This document shows, in pieces, positions 36,840 to 48,500 of a DNA stretch of 64,000 nucleotides. Within the stretch, counting starts at the first letter, position 1, and the number at the start of each line of letters is the position of its first letter. A program made the translations under genes and the position numbers. The DNA is from Tachypleus tridentatus (taxonomy: Eukaryota; Arthropoda; Merostomata; Xiphosura; Limulidae): assembly GCF_004210375.1 (NCBI RefSeq), contig NC_134829.1, positions 54,614,107 through 54,678,106 on the forward strand. Reading direction: 5' to 3'. The notes under the pieces were generated by a model. It searched no databases. It had not been told where the DNA came from and saw only the letters and a list, made by a program, of their open reading frames with translations.

Positions 36840-37690
36840 ACACACACCATATCTATTGTATCCACTATCAACGAGGCCTTTCGTCAAGATCATGGCTCAT
36901 CAGACGGCTGGGGTACGTATATCAGCCATTGTGGTGTTTGATAGGCCGCTTATGCTATCAAATCACTTCTAGCCAGTTTATCATAAGGAACTGGTTTCAT
37001 TAATTTACGGTTTTTTAGGGGGTTATGAACTGTACTTTTAGCGTATTTCCTGACCAGTAGTTGTATCTAATAAACGTCATTTCAGTTTGAGAACAACGTT
37101 ATCCATCTATGTGCCATCACACTACCTCGATCAACGTCACCAACTTTTTTACTGTAACATAAATCTTGTTCGACAAGCAGAAATGTGGAAAAACATTCTC
37201 TATCGACCCTTCGGTCATCCACTATTGCTAAAGACTGGCTGTCTTCCCCGAGGTCAATCGGCCAAATTCCAAGAAGGAAAACGTAAGGCCCATGACAAAA
37301 CAGAAACTACTTGAGATAAGGCGTAAACCGATCTTAGCCGGTGATCAGAGATACGATATTTGGTGCAGGGTGAGGACAACTAGTTCCTGACCTTCCCCCT
37401 AGGTACTACGGCTCACCTAGCGTGGTTAAGTACACAGGACAGGGGAGGTGAAGACCCCCACCACGAATACAAAATTCCACTGAGAAACGTGTGTTAGATT
37501 TCTCTGTTCTCTAACACCGGGGAAGGAAATCAAGCTTTCTGGCCGTATAAAGACTCCTGTCACAGGATGGACTGATCCAGGGAGCAGGTGCGTGTATTAG
37601 AAGCGCTGTTTATGTCAATAATCCCAGGACTACTGCCAGAGAACCACATCATCAACAGATCTCCGTCATTTTATACCTACGAAGAATTAT
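36840..37690. other. GC-richer unidentified segment
   Basis: It is noticeably richer in GC than its surroundings, with stretches such as CCTTCCCCCTAGGTACTACG and CAGGGGAGGTGAAGACCCCC. The plus-strand frame at 37087-37314 matches nothing I know. It could be an unclassified repeat or a distant exon region. No function assigned. Confidence 0.4.
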
Positions 37691-37930
37691 AGGGTTTCGA
37701 AGAAAAAGGAAGAAACCAAATGCGTTTTATTCGTTTCGGCCAATAAAATAGAAGACATAAACACCAGTGTATTAGGTAGTTTCTACCAATAATCAATTGG
37801 CCTGCAAGTGTATACTGTGATATGGCCAAAACAAAGTACACTACAATTTACAAAAAAAGAGAGAAATCGGTAACATACATTAGGGAATTTGTCTTTTAAA
37901 GGAGTACTGCAACGGTGTGTGTGTGTGTGT

Positions 37931-38044
37931 TTTATTTTATAGCAAAGTCACATCGGGCTATCTGCTGAGTCCACCGAGGGGAATCGAACTCCTTCTTTTA
38001 GCGTTGTATAATCCGTAGACTTGCCGCTGTACTAGCTGGGAGGC
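37931..38044 (-). mobile_element. Family-2 tRNA-like SINE copy
   Basis: AGCAAAGTCACATCGGGCTA, TGCTGAGTCCACCGAGGGGA, ATCGAACTCC (reversed B box), TTTTAGCGTTGTATAATCCG, then GACTTGCCGCTGTACTAGC. A GT microsatellite flanks it at left (37917-37930). Confidence 0.8.
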
Positions 38045-38536
38045 TACTGCAGAGGATATGTATATTTATGATCAAACTGGTTAACAAGAAATAGACAGTA
38101 AAAAGCTTCAATATTCAGTAAAATATAAACCAACATACTATAGTTTCAAGTGTTAGTAATATGATTATATTAGGTATTCTTTAAGCAGCAGTTGTTGTGA
38201 TTTGAAATTAATAAAACTTGTATTTTTCTGCTAAGAGAAATAAGTGGTTTCGAATATCGTTCTCCTCGGGCCAGTCATGGTGTAAGGTCATAAATTTCGT
38301 TCAAAGTGCAATAAATAACACAGTGCCGTATCATTACAAACAGTAAGACTATATATATCTCACTAGATAATAAAGTAATAAAAGCCAATGAATGTTACCT
38401 AAGAACAAGAACTGGTGTCAAGGTCATAATTAATATATTCACGGTCAACCACTTCAGGCTAGTCACTGCTTTGACCTTAATAAGTCACACAACTCGTGTG
38501 TACCAAAACAAATAAACCGACTTAACAAAGCATGTT
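38045..38536. other. AT-rich unique sequence, no gene seen
   Basis: Nothing recognised between two family-2 SINE copies. Confidence 0.5.
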
Positions 38537-38660
38537 GTTTCTGTTTGGAAATTAAACACAAAGCTAAACAACGGGTTATCTATGCTATGCTCACCACGGG
38601 TATCAAAATTCGGATTCTAACGCTGTAAATCCACCGACATACTGCTGTGCCACTAGGGGC
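38537..38660 (-). mobile_element. Family-2 tRNA-like SINE copy (diverged)
   Basis: AAACACAAAGCTAAACAACG, TATGCTCACCACGGGTATC, TTCTAACGCTGTAAATCCAC, then CATACTGCTGTGCCACTAGG. Same block order as the other copies. Confidence 0.75.
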
Positions 38661-39138
38661 ACATCAAAGCAAAAACGTTCAAGCAAATTCTATTTTCTAG
38701 CTCATGACTAAATAAACATAAGTTTGTAACATACCAATATTACGGTCTTTTTTGTTTCTCAAGTCACAGTTTAACATAAAAATAACAGAAAGACACTGAC
38801 CCTGAAGGTTTGTTGAAAGAAATCTTCTGTCGCAGTAAATATTTACTTTGACAGTTGTCCTTACTTGTATGGGTCAAGTATTATAGCTTACAGTAGAAAC
38901 ACAAACCAAAGTATTAATAACCAGTCACGATGTTTGTTTTTAAGGTTATGTTACATAAAGACAGTTATTTTAAAGTTACGTCTTCTTTCTGCCAAAATAA
39001 CCCTCCAGTCAAACTGAGTTACTTAATTACTAATATGTGAAATGAAGGTCGGGCTAACCTGTAATTCAAGAGTTCCGTGTTTTACTGCTATTAAACTGCT
39101 CTCCGTTCTTTGTACCCGTAGGTACGGTTATGAGAATG

Positions 39139-39250
39139 TTTTCTTAGAGCAAAGCCACATCTGGCTATCTGCTATGCCCACAGAGGGGAATCCAACCCAT
39201 GATACCAGAGTTGTAAATCCCAGGACTTACCAATGTCCTACCAAGGAAGG
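39139..39250 (-). mobile_element. Family-2 tRNA-like SINE copy
   Basis: TTCTTAGAGCAAAGCCACAT, CTGGCTATCTGCTATGCCCA, CAGAGGGGAATCCAACCC, then GAGTTGTAAATCCCAGGACT and TACCAATGTCCTACCAAGG. Its head end abuts a plus-oriented family-1 body. Confidence 0.78.
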
Positions 39251-39421
39251 TTATGAGAGTGACTGACTGGTGAATGCCACCATTGGAAAAAACCGATTTT
39301 AACCCAAGAGTTGGCAGTTTGTGCTGCTGACTAGCCTTCCATTCTAGTCTGTAAGTTAGAAATTAGGAACGGCTGACCAACATAGCTCTTGTTGTAGCTC
39401 GCACTAGTATCCGAAACAAAC
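39251..39421 (+). mobile_element. Headless family-1 SINE body (diverged)
   Basis: TTATGAGAGTGACTGACTGG, TTTTAACCCAAGAGTTGGCA, TAGCCTTCCATTCTAGTCTG, TTAGGAACGGCTGACCAACA, then TAGCTCTTGTTGTAGCTCGC. These follow the plus-strand order of the family-1 core and 3' region, without a tRNA head. Confidence 0.68.
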
Positions 39422-39990
39422 TGATTTATAACGAGTTCTTCCCATTACAAGAAACTGTAAAAAATTAAGTTTTTAATAATAATAATAATAAAATAATGCT
39501 GCAAAGTTTCAAACAATTCTTTGAACTTAGGAGTCACCTAGTGGTGAATTTAACAATTATATTACCATAATGAAGCCAGACTGAAAAACATTTCAACGGA
39601 ATTATTGATGAATTATTTAACAGTCACCTGGTGTTGTTATTTTCTAAAAGTGAGTCTTACCCCAAAATGTTTATTTTCTTTGTCTTTGATCACGTTTGCT
39701 GGATTTGCTTGTTCACTTCCTCAGATTACTGAACCCGAAGACAAAAAAAAAAAAGAACCGTGAACGGCCTTAAAATAGGTCCTACCTATGGTCTCCCTCA
39801 AAAAAATCACAAAAGCGTCATTCTACTCGGCCCAGTAGCAACAGAGAAAAAAAAACAAACTAGAACGCAGCACCTAGCGTGATTTTTAACAACCAAATAA
39901 TTAGATAAGTTTTCCGTAAGAAGTTCCGCTGGATTCTTAAAATAGTTAAAAATAAGTTAATGTTAGAAAGCAAAACAAGCCTCTACAGTT
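39422..39990. other. AT-rich unique sequence with TAA microsatellite
   Basis: TAA microsatellite near 39474-39492. No gene recognised. Confidence 0.5.
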
Positions 39991-40080
39991 CTCTGTTTGA
40001 AGTTAAGCACAAAGCTACACAATGGACTATCTGTGCTTTGCCCATGACGGGTATCGAAACCCGGTTTATAACGCAGCCAT
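39991..40080 (-). mobile_element. Family-2 tRNA-like SINE fragment
   Basis: TTAAGCACAAAGCTACACAA, TGCTTTGCCCATGACGGGTA, TCGAAACCCGGTTTATAACG. The outer tRNA-like part is missing. Confidence 0.75.
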
Positions 40081-40835
40081 ACTCGATCAATTTGTTATTC
40101 AGTCTGACCTGATGAGCACGTTAACCAAAACTTTATACAAGGGTGAAATCAGTTCAAAGACACACACATAAAAAAAATACTAATTCTACATCCATATAAG
40201 CCATTCAACTGAGTTGGCGGAAGGTTGACAAATGCATCTGTGTAGAAATCAGACCTTCGTCACGAGATCTCTCAGATATTTACTGTGCTGTCATACACGA
40301 AATAAATCATAACAAACACATAGTCTCCATTTACCAAAGACTGTTTTACCCTTACTTAAAACCAGAATCGGACAAATCAAATTGCTCGATATCTCCGTCT
40401 GGGACCCGGTTAATTATACCTACTATAATAAATCAGTACGGTGTCACGCTCTGCGCGTTTTTAAATACATATATAACATGGAATTCCGATGCCACGCGTC
40501 TCGAACTCTGATATTTAATCACGCTGCCTTAACGTTGGTACAAACATACTTCTTCATTTCGTTCGAGAACTTCTGCAGTCTAAATGTACTACTATAAATA
40601 AGATATTATAATGAAAAGTTAAAATAAATTACCAAATCCTTCTCTACCAGTACGTACATACGGTTTGCACAGTATTTTGTAAATTTATATTTCGGTTCAA
40701 GTCATGTAGAAAAGATGGAGTTTTAATATACTTGTTTACATGTACAGAAGTCTTCAATGCACCATGTTTATCAGATGTTCAACTTTTCTTAATACAGAGA
40801 ATATTCACGTATACTGTACATGTCATCTTTCACGT
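40081..40835. other. AT-rich unique sequence, no gene seen
   Basis: Short open frames (71-77 codons) without recognisable homology. Confidence 0.5.
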
Positions 40836-41080
40836 CTGTTTGCTGAATTTCGCGCACAGATATTATATGGATATTTGCGCTAGCAATAGATCAGAGGGAA
40901 GACTGCTAGTCAAGTCAACATCATCCACTGTCAACTCGTGGGTTTTTTTTAATAAAGAAAAGTAGGATTGACCGTGACATTATACACCCTCCCCCAGGCT
41001 GAAAGGGGAAATATGGTAGGTGACGGGGTTCGGATCCACGACCTGTGGATTGCGAATCAAGTGTCCTAACCACTAGGCCG
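40836..41080 (-). mobile_element. tRNA-derived SINE, family 1 (diverged)
   Basis: CTGTTTGCTGAATTTCGCGC, AGAGGGAAGACTGCTAGTCA, then a reversed head GGGGTTCGGATCCACGACCT through CCTAACCACTAGGCCG. It has lost part of the TAGCCGTCCCTAATTTAG block. Confidence 0.85.
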
Positions 41081-41245
41081 CTTCACTTGCATACCGATGA
41101 CGTAATTCAATTTGTCCAGGAGAAGAGTTGCACACATGATCAATCAATGCACGTGACAAAAGATCACTTCCAATTATTTTTAACGGAAACTTCGAGGAGA
41201 GGGTGTAAATCAACACATTTTAACAAGCAAAATAAGTTATTACGG

Positions 41246-41664
41246 TAAACCTACACAATGTGTGAAACGAGGTCCATTACAACCCAAGCAGTTAAACCTA
41301 CACACTGTGTGAAACGAGGTCTATTAGAATCCAAGCAGTTAAACCCACACACTGTGTGAAACAAGGTCCACTAGAATCCAAGAAGTTAAACTCACACACT
41401 GTATGAAACGAAGTCCATTAGAATCCAAGCAGTTAAACCTACACACTGTATGAAATGAGGTACATTAGAACCCAAGCAGTTAAACCTACACACTGTGTGA
41501 AACGAGGTCCATTAGAATCCAAGCAGTCAAATCCACACACAGTGTGAAACGAGGCCCACTCGACCCTAAGAAATTAAACCTACACTGTGCGAAATTAAGC
41601 ATACTCGAACCTAAGCAGTTAAATCTCACTGCGTTAAACAACCTCTCCAAACTAAGCAGTTAAC
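41246..41664. repeat. 47-bp minisatellite, about 9 copies
   Basis: The unit contains AAACCTACACACTGTGTGAA, ACGAGGTCCATTAGAATCC and AAGCAGTT. The first six or so units are regular. The right-hand units shorten and diverge toward 41664. Confidence 0.92.
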
Positions 41665-42290
41665 TCGGCCCGAAATTGAGACAGAATTATAAAATATTCA
41701 AAATAACCATTTTGTGAAATTATGTAACTAATGTGTAGCATCTTACATAGCAACCATCAGAATTAATACAGAAAATCCAGAAGACCACTGCGGTACTATA
41801 CACGTTCCAGCGATCCAACAACCCCAATCTCTCTTTTTTATTTGTAGCTACATGAACAATCTGATCACAAGCAATAACAGAATCAAACAATACACATTAA
41901 ACGTTACGAAGTTTCCTGGGTATGCAACAGGTAACATATTCAATTTAAAGTTTGAACATGAACTACACGAAAGAGTTTACGTCATTTTCTTAGAAGTTAG
42001 ATGTAACGTTCTTAGATTTTAGTATGTATTATCACTTGCAGACTGAGACGAGGGATAAATCACGTCTACCGCCATCTACCGGAATATTCAAAATACGTAC
42101 GACCTTTTTATATATTAATCGACTTTTGACAGAAACATAAAAGCAACGGAAAGGTCTCAAATTACACTCTAACTTTTCTGTGTGTATTTAAAACTGTAAA
42201 TACTTAATACGAAAAATTTTACCTCCTTCTTATACATGGTTTTCGTCTTCCGAAGATTGTATCATTATAAATTAAATGAGGGCGAATTTT
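41665..42290. other. AT-rich unique sequence, no gene seen
   Basis: No recognised exon, repeat or element. Confidence 0.5.
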
Positions 42291-42491
42291 GGTTTATTTT
42301 GAATTTCGCGCAAAACTACACAAGGGCTATCTGCGTTAGCCATCCCTAATTTAGCAGTGTAAGACTACATGGAAAGCAGCTAGTCGTTACCCAATAGTGG
42401 AACTAACCGCCGCATTATAACGCCCCAACGGCTGAAAGGACGAGCATATTTAGTTTCAAGAGGATTCGAACCCACGATTCTCAGATCGAGT
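42291..42491 (-). mobile_element. tRNA-derived SINE, family 1 (internally deleted)
   Basis: GAATTTCGCGCAAAACTACA, TAGCCATCCCTAATTTAGC, then a jump from CAGCTAGTCGTTACC to CAATAGTGGAACTAACCG. About 45 bp of the central domain (the CACCGCCAACTCTTGGGC block) is missing. The head GAGGATTCGAACCCACGATT is cut short by the next SINE. Confidence 0.88.
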
Positions 42492-42728
42492 GTTTTGTTT
42501 GTTTTTGAGTTTCGCGCAAAGCTACTCGAGGGCTACCTGCGCTACCCATCCATAATTTAATAATGCAAGACTAGAGGGAAACAGTTAGTCATCACCACCC
42601 ACCGCCAACTCTTTTACCAACGAATAATGGGATTGACCATAACATTACAACACCCCCACAGCTGAAATTGCGAGCATGTTTGACAGGGATTCGAACCCGT
42701 GACCCTCGGGCGAGGCCATGCCAGGCCG
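42492..42728 (-). mobile_element. tRNA-derived SINE, family 1 (adjacent copy)
   Basis: It begins TGTTTTGTTTGTTTTTGAGT, directly in the head of the previous copy. It continues with CGCGCAAAGCTACTCGAGGG and TCATCACCCACCGCCAACT-type sequence, and ends GGATTCGAACCCGTGACCCT then CGAGGCCATGCCAGGCCG. Two same-orientation copies in tandem suggest insertion of one into the other's end. Confidence 0.88.
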
Positions 42729-43253
42729 TGAGCGAATTTTACTGGCGGGTTAAATGCTGGTTGGTGTTTTTAAAACTTTTAAAGGTGAAAGCCAGTCTGG
42801 GACTTATTTTTTCTAATTATTTCTTATAGTTTTGATGATGATTCATTCACAAAATGCGAACTACGCTTCTTTTTTTTTCATATACGTGCGTCCCCAAAAT
42901 AATCACATTAGAAGAGAGAGCCCTTGGGTGTTACTGTTATCTGATCCACTTCTATCAAATCTATGACGCTTCTTCTTATACTATGTTAAAATTTATCGCA
43001 AAACACGAGAAGGACACTAAGTTTATCCCAAACAAAAATCTGAAATTTCCACTTCTCAAGTTTCGGAGTTAGATCTGCATGTATAAGGATAAATAGAATC
43101 GATAGCACGTGACGATATCGAATTACAGTTTCCTCCCAGCAATGTCTATCCATCTGCATGTGATCACGGGTTCTACTAAATACAAACACACGCTGTGAGG
43201 ACTTCACGGTAATTACAATTCGAATTTTCCAGTGGTTAATAAATGTAGACTCA
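42729..43253. other. Unique sequence, no gene seen
   Basis: Overlapping 72-73 codon frames on the two strands, neither recognised. Confidence 0.5.
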
Positions 43254-43527
43254 GGCCCGACATGGTCAGGTGGTTAGGGCGCTCGATTCGTAATCTAAAG
43301 GCCGCGAGTTCGAGTCCCGGTGGCACCAAACATGCTCGCCCTTTCAGCCGAGGAGGCGTTATAATGTAACGGTCAATCCCACTACTCGTTGGTAAAAAGA
43401 GTAGCCCAAGAGATGGCGGAGGGTGGTGATGACTAGCTGCCTCCCTATAGTCTTATAATGCTAAATTAGGGATGGCTAGCGCAGATAGCCCTCGTGTAGT
43501 TTTGCGCGAAATTCAAAACAAACAAAT
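43254..43527 (+). mobile_element. tRNA-derived SINE, family 1, most complete head
   Basis: Plus orientation with an intact tRNA-like head: GGCCCGACATGGTCAGGTGG (A box region), TTAGGGCGCTCGATTCGTAA, GAGTTCGAGTCCCGG (B box) and GGCACC. Then the body CATGCTCGCCCTTTCAGCC through TAGTTTTGCGCGAAATTC and AAAACAAACAAA. A Thr-type CGT would fall at the anticodon position, but stem pairing is imperfect, so the parent tRNA is uncertain. Not a functional tRNA gene. Confidence 0.94.
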
Positions 43528-43900
43528 GTACCCTGATAAATGTTCCGATAAAGTAGCTAAGTACGTTGGAATACATTATATATATGAATTATTACAAGAA
43601 TATATTCACTCTTTTTCTAACAGTACTTACAACCAGTCAATGAACACTTTCACGTTATTATGTAACTGGAAAGATCTCGAACAGCAGTTAATGTCTTTAT
43701 TTTCTCAAAAAAACCTGGTTAAGAAAGAACTATGTAGAGTTTTTTTATCGCCTTGGGACATAAACCTTGTATCTCCTTTAAATATACAGTACAGCCATGA
43801 ATCAAACAGGTTACCCCGGCTTCATTATATCATGAGAAATCTAGTGCGATACACATGTGAGAACACCATAGTCAAGTACATACAAGTTAAAACGATATAG
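43526..43900 (+). other. Unexplained 124-codon open frame beside a SINE
   Basis: The ATG lies at the SINE tail boundary and the frame stays open to a stop at 43898-43900 in AT-rich DNA. The frame is also open backwards through the last 18 codons of SINE tail. The product is mixed (Cys, Trp, Tyr, Leu present), non-repetitive, and includes TFTLLCNWKDLEQQLMSLFS and LPRLHYIMRNLVRYTC. No domain is recognised. It could be chance, an eroded transposon frame or a real exon. Low confidence. Confidence 0.25.
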
Positions 43901-44219
43901 TTAAGAACTGGAAATGTAAACCAAGAGACTCGAATACAGTAATTAGTAAAATTAATAACCTGTTTATTGTTTTTTTTTCATTCGTTAAACAACTTTCCAG
44001 GTACGTTAGCAACGAAATGGTAATACACAATGGAAATGCTTATGACCAGAAATGTTTTTAACCATCTATGTAATAAGTGTAGGGATGTCATATTCTACTT
44101 GGACGCTTGTTTGAGACTTCCCGCTGAAATGTTTGGAAAGCATAATTATCAAAATAATAACTCGTAGGCTTTTTTTGTTATGAGGAATAAACACCAACTT
44201 TCTTTACAATGGACAAACG
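43901..44219. other. AT-rich unique sequence, no gene seen
   Basis: Nothing recognised. Confidence 0.5.
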
Positions 44220-44221
44220 TA

Positions 44222-44659
44222 CCGTGTTTCTCCGAAAATAAGACAGGGCTTATATTAATTTTCACTCCAAAATATGACACTAGGGCTTATTTTCGGGGGA
44301 TGTCTTATTTTGATATATTAAAAAAATGAAGTTACAAAGTAAAACTATTAAACTAACCATTTAAAATAAACTATTATTAAACTATTAAACTAACCATTTA
44401 AAATAAACTATTATTAAACTATTAAACTAACCATTTAAAATAAACTATTATTAAACTATTAAACTAACGGATTAATACTTAAACAAACTAATTAACTAAC
44501 TATTAAACTAATTAATAAATTAATTTTTTTTTATTTCTTTCCTCTTCCTGCCACTCTTAACTAGGGCTTATTTTAAGGGTAGGGCTTATATTAAAACTAT
44601 CCCCAAAAATCACACTAGGTCTTATTTTATGGGTAGGTCTTATTATCGGAGAAACACGG
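44222..44659. mobile_element. 438-bp MITE with terminal inverted repeats and TA flanks
   Basis: The left end CCGTGTTTCTCCGAAAATAA continues to GAC. The right end, read on the minus strand, is CCGTGTTTCTCCGATAATAA followed by GAC. That is 22 of 23 bases identical. Both ends are flanked by TA (44220-44221 and 44660-44661), the target duplication of Tc1/mariner-type elements. Subterminal AGGGCTTATTTT motifs recur on both sides. There is no coding capacity, so it is non-autonomous. Confidence 0.88.
44341..44475. repeat. 37-bp tandem repeat inside the MITE, 3-4 copies
   Basis: Units of AAACTATTAAACTAACCATT then TAAAATAAACTATTATT lie between the MITE arms. The final copy decays into related AT-rich sequence to about 44515. 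Confidence 0.92.
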
Positions 44660-44661
44660 TA

Positions 44662-45048
44662 CTGGCCAACACGCATTGCATGTGCTTGCACGTACAAAAA
44701 TACATATATAGGTCTGTAAGCAGTCTTTATGTTTTACCTTGTACAGCTATATATATTCAATGCATATATAAAAGAGTATGTCATAATATAACAGCATATG
44801 TATACAAACAAGCATTTCTAATATTTCTTATGGTTGTTGTGGTTCTCGTTTCTCCTCTCCGCTGACCACAGTAAGACTGGTCAAAGTTTTGCTAAACTTG
44901 CCAGATTTCTTCTTAGAATGACACTGTTCACATTCTGGAAGGTCGAAATGTGTTAATTAACAATTACAAATTAATTATATTAATAAATCATACCCCCTCT
45001 ATTTCTGATGTAGTTTGGATCGGCCCTAAACTCTGGTGGGCCGTCGCT
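44662..45048. other. Unique sequence between MITE and gap
   Basis: AT-rich. It ends with a GC-richer stretch (TTTGGATCGGCCCTAAACTC, TGGTGGGCCGTCGCT) immediately before the N run. No gene recognised. Confidence 0.5.
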
Positions 45049-45548
45049 NNNNNNNNNNNNNNNNNNNNNNNNNNNNNNNNNNNNNNNNNNNNNNNNNNNN
45101 NNNNNNNNNNNNNNNNNNNNNNNNNNNNNNNNNNNNNNNNNNNNNNNNNNNNNNNNNNNNNNNNNNNNNNNNNNNNNNNNNNNNNNNNNNNNNNNNNNNN
45201 NNNNNNNNNNNNNNNNNNNNNNNNNNNNNNNNNNNNNNNNNNNNNNNNNNNNNNNNNNNNNNNNNNNNNNNNNNNNNNNNNNNNNNNNNNNNNNNNNNNN
45301 NNNNNNNNNNNNNNNNNNNNNNNNNNNNNNNNNNNNNNNNNNNNNNNNNNNNNNNNNNNNNNNNNNNNNNNNNNNNNNNNNNNNNNNNNNNNNNNNNNNN
45401 NNNNNNNNNNNNNNNNNNNNNNNNNNNNNNNNNNNNNNNNNNNNNNNNNNNNNNNNNNNNNNNNNNNNNNNNNNNNNNNNNNNNNNNNNNNNNNNNNNNN
45501 NNNNNNNNNNNNNNNNNNNNNNNNNNNNNNNNNNNNNNNNNNNNNNNN
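45049..45548. other. Assembly gap of exactly 500 N at satellite edge
   Basis: A placeholder gap whose right edge opens directly into the 30-bp satellite. The left flank is unique sequence. The true left limit and size of the satellite are therefore unknown. Confidence 0.99.
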
Positions 45549-48500
45549 GTTATAACTACAGAACACCGCACTTAACAATGTTATACTACAGAACACTACA
45601 CTTAACAATGTTATACTACAGAACACTACACTTAACTATGTTAATACTACAGAACACCGCACTTAACAATGTTATACTCACAGAACACTGCACTTAACAA
45701 TGCTATACTACAGAACACTACACCCTTTTTATCGTTATACTACAGAACACTCACACTTTGCTATGTTATATTACAGAACACTGCACTTAACAATGTTATA
45801 CTACAGAACACTCCACATTTAACAATGTTATACTACAGAACACTCACACCTTAACAATGTTATACTACAGAACACCGCACCTTAACAATGTTATACTACA
45901 GAACACTACACTTAACAATGTTATACTACAGAACACTACACTTGCTATCAATGTTATACTACAGAACACTGCACTTAACAATGTTATACTACAGAACACT
46001 GCACTTAACAACAATGCTATACTACAGAACACTACAACTTAACTATCGTTATACTACAGAACACTGCACTTAACAATGTTATACTACAGAACACCTACAC
46101 TTTAACAATGCTATACTACAGAACACTACACTTGCTATCGTTATATACTACAGAACACTGCACTTAACAATGTTATACTACAGAACACTGCACTTAACAA
46201 TGTTATACTACAGAACACTACACTTAACAATGTTATACTACAGAACACCTGCACTTAACAATGTTATACTACAGAACACTCAACTTAACAATGTTATACT
46301 ACAGAACACTACACTTTAACTATGTTATACTACAGAACACTGCACTTAACTATCGTTTATACCTACAGAACACTGCACTTCTTAACAATGTTATACTACA
46401 GAACACTACACTAAACAATGTTATACTACAGAAACACTGCACTTAACAATGTTATACTACAAAAGAACACTCATAATCTTGCTATCGTTATACTACAGAA
46501 CACTGCACTTAACAATGCTATACTACAGAACACTACACTTGCTATGTTATACTACAGAACACTGCACTTAACAATGTTATACTACAGAACACTACACTTA
46601 ACAATGTTATACTACAGAACACTACACTTAACAATGTTATACTACAGAACACTACACTTAACAATGTTATACTACAGAACACTGCACTTAACAATGTTAT
46701 ACTACAGAACACTACACTTAACAATGTTATACTACAGAACACTACACTTAACAATGTTATACTACAGAACACTACACTTAACAATGTTATACTACAGAAC
46801 ACTACACTTAACAATGTTATACTACAGAACACTACACTTAACAATGTTATACTACAGAACACTACACTTAACAATGTTATACTACAGAACACTACACTTA
46901 ACAATGTTATACTACAGAACACTACACTTAACAATGTTATACTACAGAACACTACACTTAACAATGTTATACTACAGAACACTACACTTAACAATGTTAT
47001 ACTACAGAACACTACACTTAACAATGTTATACTACAGAACACTACACTTAACAATGTTATACTACAGAACACTACACTTAACAATGTTATACTACAGAAC
47101 ACTACACTTAACAATGTTATACTACAGAACACTACACTTAACAATGTTATACTACAGAACACTACACTTAACAATGTTATACTACAGAACACTACACTTA
47201 ACAATGTTATACTACAGAACACTACACTTAACAATGTTATACTACAGAACACTACACTTAACAATGTTATACTACAGAACACTACACTTAACAATGTTAT
47301 ACTACAGAACACTACACTTAACAATGTTATACTACAGAACACTACACTTAACAATGTTATACTACAGAACACTACACTTAACAATGTTATACTACAGAAC
47401 ACTACACTTAACAATGTTATACTACAGAACACTACACTTAACAATGTTATACTACAGAACACTACACTCTAACAATGTTATACTACAGAACACTACACTT
47501 AACAATGTTATACTACAGAACACTACACTTAACAATGTTATACTACAGAACACTACACTTAACAATGTTATACTACAGAACACTACACTTAACAATGTTA
47601 TACTACAGAACACTACACTTAACAATGTTATACTACAGAACACTACACTTAACAATGTTATACTACAGAACACTACACTTAACAATGTTATACTACAGAA
47701 CACTACACTTAACAATGTTATACTACAGAACACTACACTTAACAATGTTATACTACAGAACACTACACTTAACAATGTTATACTACAGAACACTACACTT
47801 AACAATGTTATACTACAGAACACTACACTTAACAATGTTATACTACAGAACACTACACTTAACAATGTTATACTACAGAACACTACACTTAACAATGTTA
47901 TACTACAGAACACTACACTTAACAATGTTATACTACAGAACACTACACTTAACTTATAATGTTATACTACAGAACACTACACTTAACAATGTTATACTAC
48001 AGAACACTACACTTAACTATGTTATACTACAGAACACTACACTTAACAATGTTATACTACAGAACACTACACTTAACAATGTTATACTACAGAACACTAC
48101 ACTTAACAATGTTATACTACAGAACACTACACTTAACAATGTTATACTACAGAACACTACACTTAACAATGTTATACTACAGAACACTACACTTAACAAT
48201 GTTATACTACAGAACACTACACTTAACAATGTTATACTACAGAACACTACACTTAACAATGTTATACTACAGAACACTACACTTAACAATGTTATACTAC
48301 AGAACACTACACTTAACAATGTTATACTACAGAACACTACACTTAACAATGTTATACTACAGAACACTACACTTAACAATGTTATACTACAGAACACTAC
48401 ACTTAACTAATGTTATACTACAGAACACTACACACTTAACAATGTTATACTACAGAACACTACACTTAACAATGTTATACTACAGAACACTACACTTAAC

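Noticed and set aside
43254..43330. Functional tRNA gene
   Set aside because: A and B boxes and a CCGG-type T-stem are present, but anticodon-stem pairing is imperfect and the sequence is the head of a SINE whose body follows directly.
44950..45626. Open frames on both strands across 45049-45548
   Set aside because: Same reason: they are read through 500 N.
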